Below, one piece after another: positions 20,877-30,234 of a stretch of 64,000 nt of DNA. The translations under genes were made by a program, and so were the position numbers. The notes beneath the pieces were generated by a model, which saw nothing but the letters and a program-made list of their open reading frames with translations, made no database searches and was not told the DNA's origin. Position 1 is the stretch's first letter. The number at the start of each line of letters is the position of its first letter. Source of the stretch: Mesostigma viride (Eukaryota; Streptophyta; Mesostigmatophyceae; Mesostigmatales; Mesostigmataceae); contig RPFO01000055.1 in NCBI GenBank assembly GCA_009746045.1, positions 5,001-69,000 on the forward strand, given 5' to 3'.

Positions 20877-23800
20877 CTACTGAACAGGTCTCTTCTTGGC
20901 CAAGTTCGTGAGCCGTTTCTCGACGTCTGTCGGAATGGTCAAGATGGCCTGGCGATTGTTAGCTGGGTTGACAACAATGGTGTGTTCGAACCCCGCGTCC
21001 ATGCACAGGTAGCAATTGACCAAGTTTGGCTGTTCAGGTTGGGCATCGGCGTCCATTTTGAACATCGTCGCCATACCCGGAAATCTGTCCCAGTAGCGCA
21101 CCCCCACCACCCATTGTCCCTTACGGAACAACTCCCTATCGACCTTGCCGTTTCTGTCGGCCACTCGCCTCACGAAAGTAGCGGCCACCTGATAAGGCTC
21201 CTGCAAGACTTCCGCTAGCCAATATGGATGATCTGGATCGTGGGACTCATCACCAGAGTAGGACTCGACGGCAAAAATGTCTCGCAGCTTCAGTCTCCTT
21301 CCCATCATCGTCCTCTCTGCCTGTAGTCTGTTCAGTCGCGTCCCTGCGTGCCCCCCTTGTCCGTTTGGGTTCCTTTGCACTGGCTCCCCCAGTTTGTGGA
21401 GCTTCATCCGAGCACCTCCCACATTCCAGCCGTCCATGTCGGTCCACTCCTTTCGACAATCCCACCACCTTTCCTCGGCGCACGCACCGCCACAATAGCA
21501 GGAATACTGGCGCAGCATTAAGCGCGTCACATTCGACTTGTCCATGCGCCACCAGTGCGCCTTCTTCACTCCTTTGATTTCGCCGCGCCCTGGGCTGTAA
21601 GGAAGCACCTGCGCGTCGAAGACAAGATTTGCACAAGGGAAAGTTGAAGTTACGAGACCATCGAGCTAGTTGTGTTTTATTAAGCACTCCTGATCGCCAG
21701 GACTCCAAGAACGCCCTAGAAACGACGGCCGGCGTAACTATTCCCTGAACGAGGACTGTACACTTAATTACCTCGGGGAACCCGAAGAAGTTACGCCTGG
21801 TCGTTGTGGTCCCGCCCACCGCCCCCGACGCCAGATTCTCCACCAACTGGGCGGCCGTCTGTTTGTCCTGGTTCTCTTCCCTGATGTGCCACCTCCTCAA
21901 CATGCACTTCACAGTCCCACCAGCTCCATCCACCTCCCCCTTTCCGTGCTGCTCCCCAAAGTAATTCCACTCAAATGACTCCAGGTGCGGATCCTCCGTC
22001 AGCAGCCGGGCCATTTCCGCGATCACATTCCTTGACTTGAACTGCATGGAGCAATTGTCCGACCACCCAATGAAGCGCTTCACCTCTACCCCTTCTGACC
22101 GTAGTGTCGCCAGGATTTTGAGGATAGCAAAACGGAGGGCCCGCCCGTCCCTTTTCATTCCGCCCTGTCCGATGAAGTGAAACTCCCTTCTCACGACCTT
22201 TCCCGACGCTGGATCCAAGTAGCGCACGATCCAGGGCATAAGGACGAATGTGACTGGATGCCAATACTGTGCTTGGAGATTGTGATAGGTGTAAGACTGG
22301 TAGTTCTCGGCGTAATCTGTGTGGCATACAAGGTCCCCCACCCGCATCCTTGAGAGACATTCCTTGGAGGCGTCCGCTTGCCACCACGCGTTGAAGCAAT
22401 GCTGGATGAAGTCCGGCCACTTGTCCACAATCGCCTCCTTTAGCTCCGTTGGTGTGGACTTGACGTCGACTTGCGTCAATCGCTGCCCACCAGCCTTTGC
22501 GATCTCGTCACAGTCGTCCTGCATATGCGCAATGTGCACATACAGAAAAGACATCAACTTCGACCCACCAATGACCTGTAGGAAGAAAAAAGACAGGACC
22601 TCAGGAAAAATTGAAAAAGAAACGCCTTGGGGCGCAACCACTCCACTAAAAATTACCTCTGGCCCAAGAACCTCAGGAAACATTGCTTAAGAAACGCCTT
22701 GGGGCGCAACCACTCCACTAAAAATTACCTCTGGCCCAAGAACCTCAGGAAACATTGCAAAAGAAACGCCTTGGGGCGCAACCACTCCACTAAAAATTAC
22801 CTCTGGCCCAAGAACCGCACCCGGCGGCACATCCTGCATCTCGTATCTGGTCCATGAAATCAGGTGGTTGGAAGCCTCCTCCCGTTCGCATAACATGAAG
22901 TTCCGAATTCCACACTTGGGAGCCCGGCAAGTGCCCAACACACAAGCCTTACGCCGGATCGAGCAAACCCCCAACTCCTCGCCCAGGTCATGATCGGGCA
23001 CCCCTTCCTCGTCGTCCAGCACCCTCCCATGCATGGGCAGATCCTCAAGTTCGCCCTGAAAAGGCTGAACCTGCGGCCGCGACGACCCCACAGACGACCT
23101 CGAACCTCCCCCCTCCCTCATCCCCTCCACCTCACAAGTAAACTTGTTCACCCACTCTGTCGTGTGAGTGGCTTTGAAAATGGAACATGTGGGCACGGAG
23201 GACCCCACGTCGAGCTGGCTACCATGATCGCACGCGTGGCATTCAGGTCCGCACTCGCATCTGGCATGAAAAGTTGCACGAAATTTGGCCAACCCCCCAA
23301 CCATGGACTGCATGGTAGTGTGGTGCTGGCATGCGCACAAGTTCCGCATTTTCCACCGCCCCTTGACGCATGCGGGCATATGCTTGCAAAAAGAAGTGTA
23401 TCCCACATGAACTGTGCTCTTCTGATTCGTGCGAGGCATTGACATCCCCTCCTCCGTCTCCATAATCACCTGATTTCCCCCCCTCACGCCCTCCTCTCCC
23501 TCCACCCCCCCCCCTCCCTAGTGTCCATCCGCCGCGGTGGCTTCAACTCCGGATGGCGGGAAATGAACACTTCGTAAATCTTCGACTTGGAGACAGTATA
23601 GTAGCGCGCACCCTCCGAAAACGCTAGTGTATGTTTGTAATCCTTTCTTGTCCATTCACAATGAACATCCTTCATGTTCGGAGACGCCCGCGTCAAGTTA
23701 TCATCCCTCCAGCACGCTTGTATCAGGGCAATGACTTCCGTCGGAAGCTCGTCTTTCCTCCTCCTCCTCTCTGGCGCACTCATCAAAAGGTCGTCCTCCC

Positions 23801-24421
23801 CTTCTTCCATTCCATCCCTGTGACCCCGAACAGTTGCGACAAAGCGCCTGTCAAATTCCCGAACGCGCGCTCCACAATCCTGTCCGGGACGCCCTCCATT
23901 GCCTTCGTAACAAGTCCACACAAGGCCCACCTAAGCCCACGATCCTTCTCAGATGTTCCCAAGTCGCCAAAAGCCTTCTTGATGGTATCCCGAAGAGATT
24001 CCGCCCAACTTTCAGGAAGCCCGTCGTCACAGTTCTTCCTCTTCTTAATGCCGTTGCTCTCGGCCACCATGGCATTTAGTCTTGAAGCTGCGCAAGACAG
24101 AACCTCCGCGCTCATCTCTGGCGTCCTGTGGTTGTTTGCTTTCACGCGTTCCGCCATGATAGGAAAGATGTCATTGGCAATTTTGTACCCCTTGTTCTCG
24201 ATGTACTTGTCGCTCCGGGGACCGCGAAGTGCAGGCTCCCGGTCGTCCTTGGACAAGGGACGCGAACCGTCGGAAACGGCCCCCCGCCCCGATTGCGCCA
24301 TCAGACTTTGGTCAGACGGCAGCTGATTTTTTTCGCCTCTTAATCCCGCGGCACCGAAAGCCCTGAGGATGAGTAATGATAAATAATCACCATTAAAGAC
24401 ACGACGAAAACGATGGGCATC
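20877..24421 (-). pseudogene. DDE-type transposase-like gene, frame-broken, 5' end cut by Ty3 element
   Basis: Read on the - strand. A helical N-terminal part (about 24301-23800) is followed by a DNA-binding-like region (TRASPNMKDVHCEW, ARYYTVSKSKIYEVF), a Cys/His cluster (CECGPECHACDHG, CGIRNFMLC) and a catalytic-type core: HTDYAENYQSY, WSDNCSMQFKSR and NYFGEQHGKGEVDG with GGTVK. The D...D...E spacing is that of an RNase H-fold transposase. I recall similar motif sets in unnamed multi-copy proteins of invertebrates and protists but cannot name a superfamily. Two introns keep phase: 22576-22800 and 21609-21771. Frame breaks lie near 23798-23801 (C4) and at 23505-23514 (C10), each equivalent to one lost base. 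The last exon (20877-21608) starts VLPYSPGRGEIKGVKKAHWW and ends at the stop at 20877. Probably an inactive copy, unless the breaks are base-call errors. Confidence 0.65.
22576..22800 (-). other. transposase intron with triplicated 72-bp unit
   Basis: The intron starts (- strand) at GAG/GTAATT and ends TTCCTACAG, joining GPE to VIGGSKLM in phase. Its 5' part is a 72-bp unit repeated three times, so the donor AG/GTAATT occurs at 22800, 22728 and 22656. As 72 is a multiple of three, the repeats also stay open and look like a protein repeat (EVLGPEVIFSGVVAPQG). Confidence 0.65.
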
Positions 24422-24993
24422 TGTTACGTCGCGTAACAATTCGTTGTAGTTACGGACGTAAATTAGGTCCATGGCCTCGGTTGTTCCTAGGTTACGTGCA
24501 GTTCTAGTTTGGACATGATTGTCCCCGTAACAGTACTGTGGTATATTGGGTGCCTTTGGGCGCCGCGCCGCGTACTATATTAGTGGTCCTTATCCTTTTG
24601 TAGAATGTAGTGGACCGGCGTGCATCTGTGCACCTGCCTGTGTTTCTGTGGTTCTGCAGGCGAGGGCCAGGTCGGCCCGAGCCTGTTGGACCGTTGGTGA
24701 CCATTTATGCACGTTCCACTCCTTGTGTGGTTACTCGGCGTGTGTTAAGTGAATTGACACATTTAGGCTTGGGTCACGGCAGTGTAGTTGTGTTTCCTTC
24801 CTCTATTCCTGGAGTAAACGGGTTTTGGTAAATGGTTGTATGGCGTATTATAGCAACACTTACGTTAATGCATTGAGATCAGCTCCGTCACGTTCGTCTT
24901 TCGCCAGAGGGTTAAGTAGAGGAGGCCTGACCAGTTTAGGTAGTATCAGGCCCATTAGAGGTAGAGGTGGAGGTAGATATCCGCGGCGTAACA
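24422..24993 (+). repeat. 5' LTR of Ty3 element
   Basis: TGTTACG...GTAACA, with inverted ends TGTTACG/CGTAACA. A candidate TATA sequence, CTATATTA, lies near 24575. The sequence after the LTR, TGGTTCCGGAGG at 24995, is a candidate tRNA primer-binding site set two bases in. The tRNA was not identified. Confidence 0.95.
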
Positions 24994-25526
24994 ATGGTTC
25001 CGGAGGAACTTCAGTAGGTAGTGAACGAGACGACTATCCCTTGCCACATACACCTTTTCAAGACCCCTTCCGCGTCCAGGAACAAGAAGTCGACACTTCC
25101 TTGATAGGTAATGGGCGGGTCGCCTTCAAGCTAGGAGCGTCGTGCTGCCCGTTTCGGGACACGCTTTACCTAGAAGCTAGACCTGCTCACAGCGGATAAA
25201 TCCTTTCGTAGTTAGCCTGTCCTTCGCCTTGTTTTCCTGCTTACGGTTGTTTCCTGCCTTAGATCGGGGAGTATTACTGTTCGGAGACGATTAGCGTCGC
25301 CGTACCTACACCTTTTTCCTTGTGCTGCTGCTTTATTAGACGGCCGCACCCGCAGAGTTACGGGGCGCTGTGTTAGGACGAGCGCTGGGATATCCGGCCG
25401 CTGACTTAGGACGAGAGCTGGAAACTCCCGCCCTCCTTCTTCTTTCGGTGATCCAGATCGTCAAGCTAAGTCGCCTACCCCTACCTCGTCTAGCTTGACA
25501 TCACAAGACACGCCAGGTGAGTTATC

Positions 25527-25919
25527 ATGAGTCAACGTCGTGTTTTTACTGCGCCTTCCCATTCATCTAGTGATAATAGTTTAGCTAAGTATTACGTGGT
25601 TATTACCCCTCAATGGTCAGCCATTTTCCTCTCTTGGTCAGATGCTAGGAAGATAGTGCAAAACCGTACATATAATGTAATTAGGTATAAGAAATTTGTT
25701 ACCTTCGAGGAAGCTCAACAATTCCTTATAGACCATAGCGTATCAGATCTAGGCCTACACGTACGTTCTACTCCTCATGGTCGCCCTCCTGTAGAAGCTC
25801 TAGATTTTGCTACCCCTCCTTCGTCTCCCCCTAAGAGGGCTGCATCCTCTTCTAGCTTAGATACTCCTCTCACCTTGGAATTCGGTTCCCTATCCATTAC
25901 TGTTGTTAAAAAGGATTGA
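25527..25919 (+). CDS. Ty3 leader ORF with RNase H1 hybrid-binding (viroplasmin-type) domain
   Basis: 130 residues, starting at ATG 25527 between the 5' LTR and gag. Residues about 20-70 (LAKYYVVITPQWSAIFLSW, then YNVIRYKKFVTFEEAQQFL) match the pattern YYVV..G...GI...W.....V.......KKF....EA..F of the small RNA/DNA-hybrid-binding domain found at the N terminus of RNase H1 and in the inclusion-body protein of caulimoviruses. The C-terminal half is Pro/Ser-rich. By family knowledge it would bind RNA:DNA hybrids or dsRNA, plausibly the reverse-transcription intermediate; that role is inferred. As a separate ORF in front of gag it is unusual for a Ty3 element. Confidence 0.65.
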   Translation: MSQRRVFTAPSHSSSDNSLAKYYVVITPQWSAIFLSWSDARKIVQNRTYNVIRYKKFVTFEEAQQFLIDHSVSDLGLHVRSTPHGRPPVEALDFATPPSSPPKRAASSSSLDTPLTLEFGSLSITVVKKD

Positions 25920-26011
25920 TTTTAATTTTGTTCCTGCTGCAGACCTCAAGGTTTTTCCTTTTTCTTTTGTTGCTTTCTTCTTTTGATTCCTATTCCTTTA
26001 CGTAATTAAAG

Positions 26012-27286
26012 ATGGATCCAGTGGGTGGAGATATGTCGCCTATACCTACCAATAATAATAATAATAATAATACTAATAACATTAACAATAACAATACTCG
26101 TGGTAACCGACGGGACTCCTTGGAAACGGTACACCATCTCACTCCTCAAGGTATTCTGCGTACCTCACCGCCTTCTCCTGCTGCTGGTGGTCGCCGTCGT
26201 CCCTCAATTACCCCACCTACCTATGAACAACGTATTTCCCAAGTCAGATTTAGTGAGGAACCTTCTTTCGTTGCGAACCAGGCCCCTGCCCCTTCTGCAA
26301 CCTTGGCTCACCCCTCCAGCAGGTCCTCACACACTAACAATGCTCCTAGGCCTCCTTCCCACCCTGTGCCTTCAATGCCTGCTATTAACACGGGTCGTAC
26401 CTCGGCCCCTGTCGGCCCTTCTGGGCGCCCTAGTGCAGTCCCCTTTTTCCCACCTGCTTCCTGGTCCTACCCTGAGACGGCCTATGAGGCTGCCCAGGTT
26501 CCTACCCGTGTGGCTGATTTAGAAGTTAATAATGATTTCAGTACCATGCCCCTAGATGATAGGAATTATGATCATTTTGCCTATTCCTCTCTTCGTGAGC
26601 AATATACTGTCCCCTTCTCCTATGGGCACCATCCGGAAACGGTGGCTCCCTCCAGACCCCTACCCAAGACTTTTCCTATCCCTTCCTTCTATCCCGCTTA
26701 TGTAGCAGTGGAAGATAGTGGCCCTATGGGAAAAACTGATTCTTCTAATCCCCCTAAGCCTCCTGCTCTTCCCCTCTTTGCCAACCTTCCTAAGCTGGAT
26801 GTCAAGTCTACCCCTCAACAGTTTTTCACCTTCATTATGTTGCTCACCCAGAACACAGAGTCCTGGCAGAACCACAATAGGTGGCGCCTCTCTGATGCTG
26901 TACTAGTTCCTCATTATCTTACTACCTGCATTACTCCTGAACTTGCTAACCTCATCCAGTGTGAGTCTCTTGCCTCTCATGCCTACCCAAACTCTGTAGC
27001 AGAATTGTTCAAGCGTTTAGAGAACCATTTAGTCCCTCCCGATGCAGATTGGCAGGATAGATTATCCTTTGGCACCTTGCAGCAGGGTACCAAGTCCTTC
27101 AAAGAATATATGAAAGAGTTTGATGCTCAGATGGTACGAATTAGGGATTTGTCGGGTGCAGAAGTACGTGCCGCTTCCTTCAGGGCCTCAGTAGACCCTT
27201 ATTGCGTGAAGTCAAGCGCCAGTTCTCTGCCTACCGTTTTACTGACCTGCCCCTCAAGCATGTGCGCCAGCATCTTTTACGTGTAG
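26012..27286 (+). CDS. Ty3 Gag (N-terminal and capsid part)
   Basis: 424 residues from ATG 26012. A poly-Asn stretch at residues 15-35 and a long Pro/Ser-rich region lead into a retrotransposon gag (capsid) domain at about 265-400 (KSTPQQFFTFIMLL, NRWRLSDAVLVPHYL, DRLSFGTLQQGTKSFKEYM). The capsid helices continue in the -1 frame (LLREVKRQFSAYRF) after GACCCTTA at 27194-27201, so this ORF's last 30 residues are out of frame. The zinc knuckle lies in the next ORF. Confidence 0.85.
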   Translation: MDPVGGDMSPIPTNNNNNNNTNNINNNNTRGNRRDSLETVHHLTPQGILRTSPPSPAAGGRRRPSITPPTYEQRISQVRFSEEPSFVANQAPAPSATLAHPSSRSSHTNNAPRPPSHPVPSMPAINTGRTSAPVGPSGRPSAVPFFPPASWSYPETAYEAAQVPTRVADLEVNNDFSTMPLDDRNYDHFAYSSLREQYTVPFSYGHHPETVAPSRPLPKTFPIPSFYPAYVAVEDSGPMGKTDSSNPPKPPALPLFANLPKLDVKSTPQQFFTFIMLLTQNTESWQNHNRWRLSDAVLVPHYLTTCITPELANLIQCESLASHAYPNSVAELFKRLENHLVPPDADWQDRLSFGTLQQGTKSFKEYMKEFDAQMVRIRDLSGAEVRAASFRASVDPYCVKSSASSLPTVLLTCPSSMCASIFYV

Positions 27287-30234
27287 CAGATTTCTTCTCC
27301 ACGCCTTCTCTTCCTACCCGTTCCCGTATTAATAATATTATCCTTACCCCTGAGGAGGAGAACTCCTATGTAGAAGAATTAGATATCTGTGTGACTGACC
27401 TTTCAGCTCTGGATGTCTCTCATATTACCTGCTATCATTGTAAGGAAGTAGGTCATCTTAAACGTGAGTGCCCCAAGTTCCTTTCGGGTGCTCCCCCTCA
27501 TCCCGACGCTCGCCCTCCTCGTACCCCTCAGCGTGCTCCTATTCGTCCCACTTCAGGACGCATTCCTTCAGCTACCCCTAGTAGGCTGAATGCTGTGCAG
27601 ACAGGATCCCCAGGGTTCCCCTATGATAATCAGGCTCCCGCACCCTCTTCAATCCCTCGTGACCCTCCAGCAGTGGCTTTTCCGCCAGGGTCTTCTTCGG
27701 GGTTCGTTCCTATGGATTTGGGGGGGAGGGGAACAGTAGGCCTGTCAGCCGGGGGTAACCTGGACAGGTCCTTAGATAGTACCCCAGATATTAATTTTTG
27801 CTTGCCTGTTTTTATAACCTCTGTAGGAGCTGAATCATCCCTACCACTACGTGTGCGTCCTCTTATGTTCTTGAATGGTGGTTTAACCGTCCCTCACACT
27901 GTTGTAGACCCCTTCTTGCATGCTGATGAACTCTTGAATGTCTCTGTGTTGGTAGATAGCGGTGCGGCTAGCTCCTTTGTGAGCGAGGCCCTAGTTAGAC
28001 GTTTAGGACTAGTCCCTACCCCTCACACCAAACCCGTTACTGTTCATTATGCTGATGGTCGCACCAGTCATTCCCCGGGTACGGTGTCCCTTCCCATGGT
28101 TATACAAGGACGTACTGTCAACCTGACGGCCACTATAGGCCCTATCACTACCGCTGATGTATTACTAGGATTAGATTGGCACCAGGATAATAAGATTACT
28201 ATTAATTATGATACCATGGTCATTTGGTTTCCAGATAGCTCTTACTGGGTACCTGAACGTCATTATAGATTGGAAAATTTATCCTTGGTAGATATTACTC
28301 CTCCTACACCTGTTGATCCTCCTGTAAGACCTATACCTGAAGTAATAATGTCAAATGACGAATTACGTTCTGAATTAAAGCAAAATGGATACCTATTATG
28401 TATGTTCCTTCAGTTAGAAGTACAACAGATACCTAGCACTAACAATAGTGTGGATATAGATGTAAATACAGTGGATACAATAGGAGTAGGATTTACTGAA
28501 AATGAAATAGTAAGATACATGGCTGTGATAGATTCCTCAAAAGTATTTGAAGAAAAGACTCCTTCTTATCCTCCTCCTCGTTCTGTTTTACACCGTGTAG
28601 TTATCAAGGACGGTGCAGTTCCTACGCACTCTCCGATGTATAGAATGGGCCCTACCGAGTTAAAGGAACTAAAACAGATTTTAGTGTCATTATTAGAAGC
28701 AGGATTGATAGAGCCTAGTAACTCCCCCTACTCAGCTGGTGTCCTGTTAGTTCCTAAGCCAAATGGCAAGTTTCGCCTAGTTACTGATTATAGGAAGTTG
28801 AATGATATTACTGTGAAATCTAAATACCCTCTACCTCGTATTGACGATATATTTAATAAGGTTAAAGGTTCCACTTGTTTCACAGTACTGGATTGTGCGG
28901 ATGGTTTTTGGCAGTTGCGGATAGCTCCTGAGGATTGCCATAAAACCGCCTTTGCTACCCCTTTTGGTCATTACCAGTTTAGAGTAGCGGCTATGGGACT
29001 CTGTAACTCGCCTGCCTCTTTTCAAATGTTAATGAATGAAGTGCTTAGACCTGTTATGGGAAATTCTCATCTTCCTCAGGTGTCCTCTGATCTAAAGGAT
29101 CCCTCCTTCTCCTCTGTTTCTTTATCTGAGCATGACCGTTCTTGTGCTCAAGCTTACTTAGATGATATTCTTATTTACTCTCCTGATTTTGAAACGCACC
29201 TACGTGATTTAAAGAAAGTATTAGAAATAATGGCTGAAAATTCTTTGTGGGCGCGCCGTGCTAAAGTGCGTTCGGGTAGGAGTGTCCCATTTTTAGGGCA
29301 CGTTCTGTCAGATGCCGGGGTCGCTACCGACCCGGATAAAACTAAGTCAATTCAGGAATGGCCTACTCCTACCGACGTTAAAGGTGTACGTAGTTTCCTA
29401 GGAATTGCTTCTTACTATAGGCGTTTTATCCCGCGTTTCGCCACTATAGCAGCCCCTATTAATCATTTATTAAAGAAGGATATCCCCTTTGTTTGGAGTA
29501 GTGAGTGTCAGTCTGCTTTTCAGTGCCTAAAATCCCTACTCCTTTCCCCTCCTGTACTCATCCTACCGGATACTACTAAACCCTTTGTTGTGGCTACAGA
29601 TGCTAGTAAAGTAGCTATAGGTGGTGTCCTTCTCCAGGATCAGGGTCAGGGCTTACAGCCAATTGAATATATCTCTAGGACAATGCTCCCTGCGGAGCGT
29701 AACTATCCCGTCCACCAGCAGGAACTCTTAGCGGTGGTGTATTGTTGCCACGCGTGGCAGCACTTCCTTAAAGGTGCTCAATTTGATGTCTGCCTGAATG
29801 AACCCTGTGAGCTAGATCCTTATAGGTTAGTTATCCAAACGGATCATCGTCCCCTTACCCATCTTCTCTCCCAACCCAACCTTACCCCTCGGCAAGCGCG
29901 CTGGATGGAATTTTTAGCACAGTTTTCCCCTTTTAAACTTCAGTATGTCAAGGGTGTAGATAACATAGTACCAGATGCACTCTCTCGTCGTGCAGACTAT
30001 TCCTTCTTCGAGGACCTTGATGTTCTCAATATTACTCTAGTTCCTACTACTATGGGTGTAACCCCTTATGGTGAACTACCTGATGATGATTCCTATGCCT
30101 ACCTCTTTCATACAGCTGTTCGCATGCCTGATCTCCTTTCTCACGTAGGACTCTCTCTCCCGTGTGAGGCCCTTCCTGTGGCCTCGGTGGGGGGGAGGGG
30201 AAAAATAAAATTTCTATACCGCTTAGCCATATAG
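27199..30234 (+). CDS. Ty3 Gag C-terminus/nucleocapsid, protease, reverse transcriptase, RNase H
   Basis: Continues gag in the -1 frame. It holds the end of capsid, a CCHC knuckle (CYHCKEVGHLKREC), a retropepsin with active site VLVDSGAASSFV and LLGLDWH, an RT with LVTDYRKLN, DCADGFWQL and AYLDDILIYSP (YLDD catalytic pair), and RNase H (VVATDASKVAIGGVLL, IQTDHRPLTHLL, VPDALSRR). Together the ORF is about 1010 residues. It stops at 30232-30234, 13 codons after G GGG GGG (30189-30195), where a -1 slip would continue into integrase. Confidence 0.93.
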   Translation, partial: LLREVKRQFSAYRFTDLPLKHVRQHLLRVADFFSTPSLPTRSRINNIILTPEEENSYVEELDICVTDLSALDVSHITCYHCKEVGHLKRECPKFLSGAPPHPDARPPRTPQRAPIRPTSGRIPSATPSRLNAVQTGSPGFPYDNQAPAPSSIPRDPPAVAFPPGSSSGFVPMDLGGRGTVGLSAGGNLDRSLDSTPDINFCLPVFITSVGAESSLPLRVRPLMFLNGGLTVPHTVVDPFLHADELLNVSVLVDSGAASSFVSEALVRRLGLVPTPHTKPVTVHYADGRTSHSPGTVSLPMVIQGRTVNLTATIGPITTADVLLGLDWHQDNKITINYDTMVIWFPDSSYWVPERHYRLENLSLVDITPPTPVDPPVRPIPEVIMSNDELRSELKQNGYLLCMFLQLEVQQIPSTNNSVDIDVNTVDTIGVGFTENEIVRYMAVIDSSKVFEEKTPSYPPPRSVLHRVVIKDGAVPTHSPMYRMGPTELKELKQILVSLLEAGLIEPSNSPYSAGVLLVPKPNGKFRLVTDYRKLNDITVKSKYPLPRIDDIFNKVKGSTCFTVLDCADGFWQLRIAPEDCHKTAFATPFGHYQFRVAAMGLCNSPASFQMLMNEVLRPVMGNSHLPQVSSDLKDPSFSSVSLSEHDRSCAQAYLDDILIYSPDFETHLRDLKKVLEIMAENSLWARRAKVRSGRSVPFLGHVLSDAGVATDPDKTKSIQEWPTPTDVKGVRSFLGIASYYRRFIPRFATIAAPINHLLKKDIPFVWSSECQSAFQCLKSLLLSPPVLILPDTTKPFVVATDASKVAIGGVLLQDQGQGLQPIEYISRTMLPAERNYPVHQQELLAVVYCCHAWQHFLKGAQFDVCLNEPCELDPYRLVIQTDHRPLTHLLSQPNLTPRQARWMEFLAQFSPFKLQYVKGVDNIVPDALSRRADYSFFEDLDVLNITLVPTTMGVTPYGELPDDDSYAYLFHTAVRMPDLLSHVGLSLPCEALPVASVGGRGKIKFLYRLAI

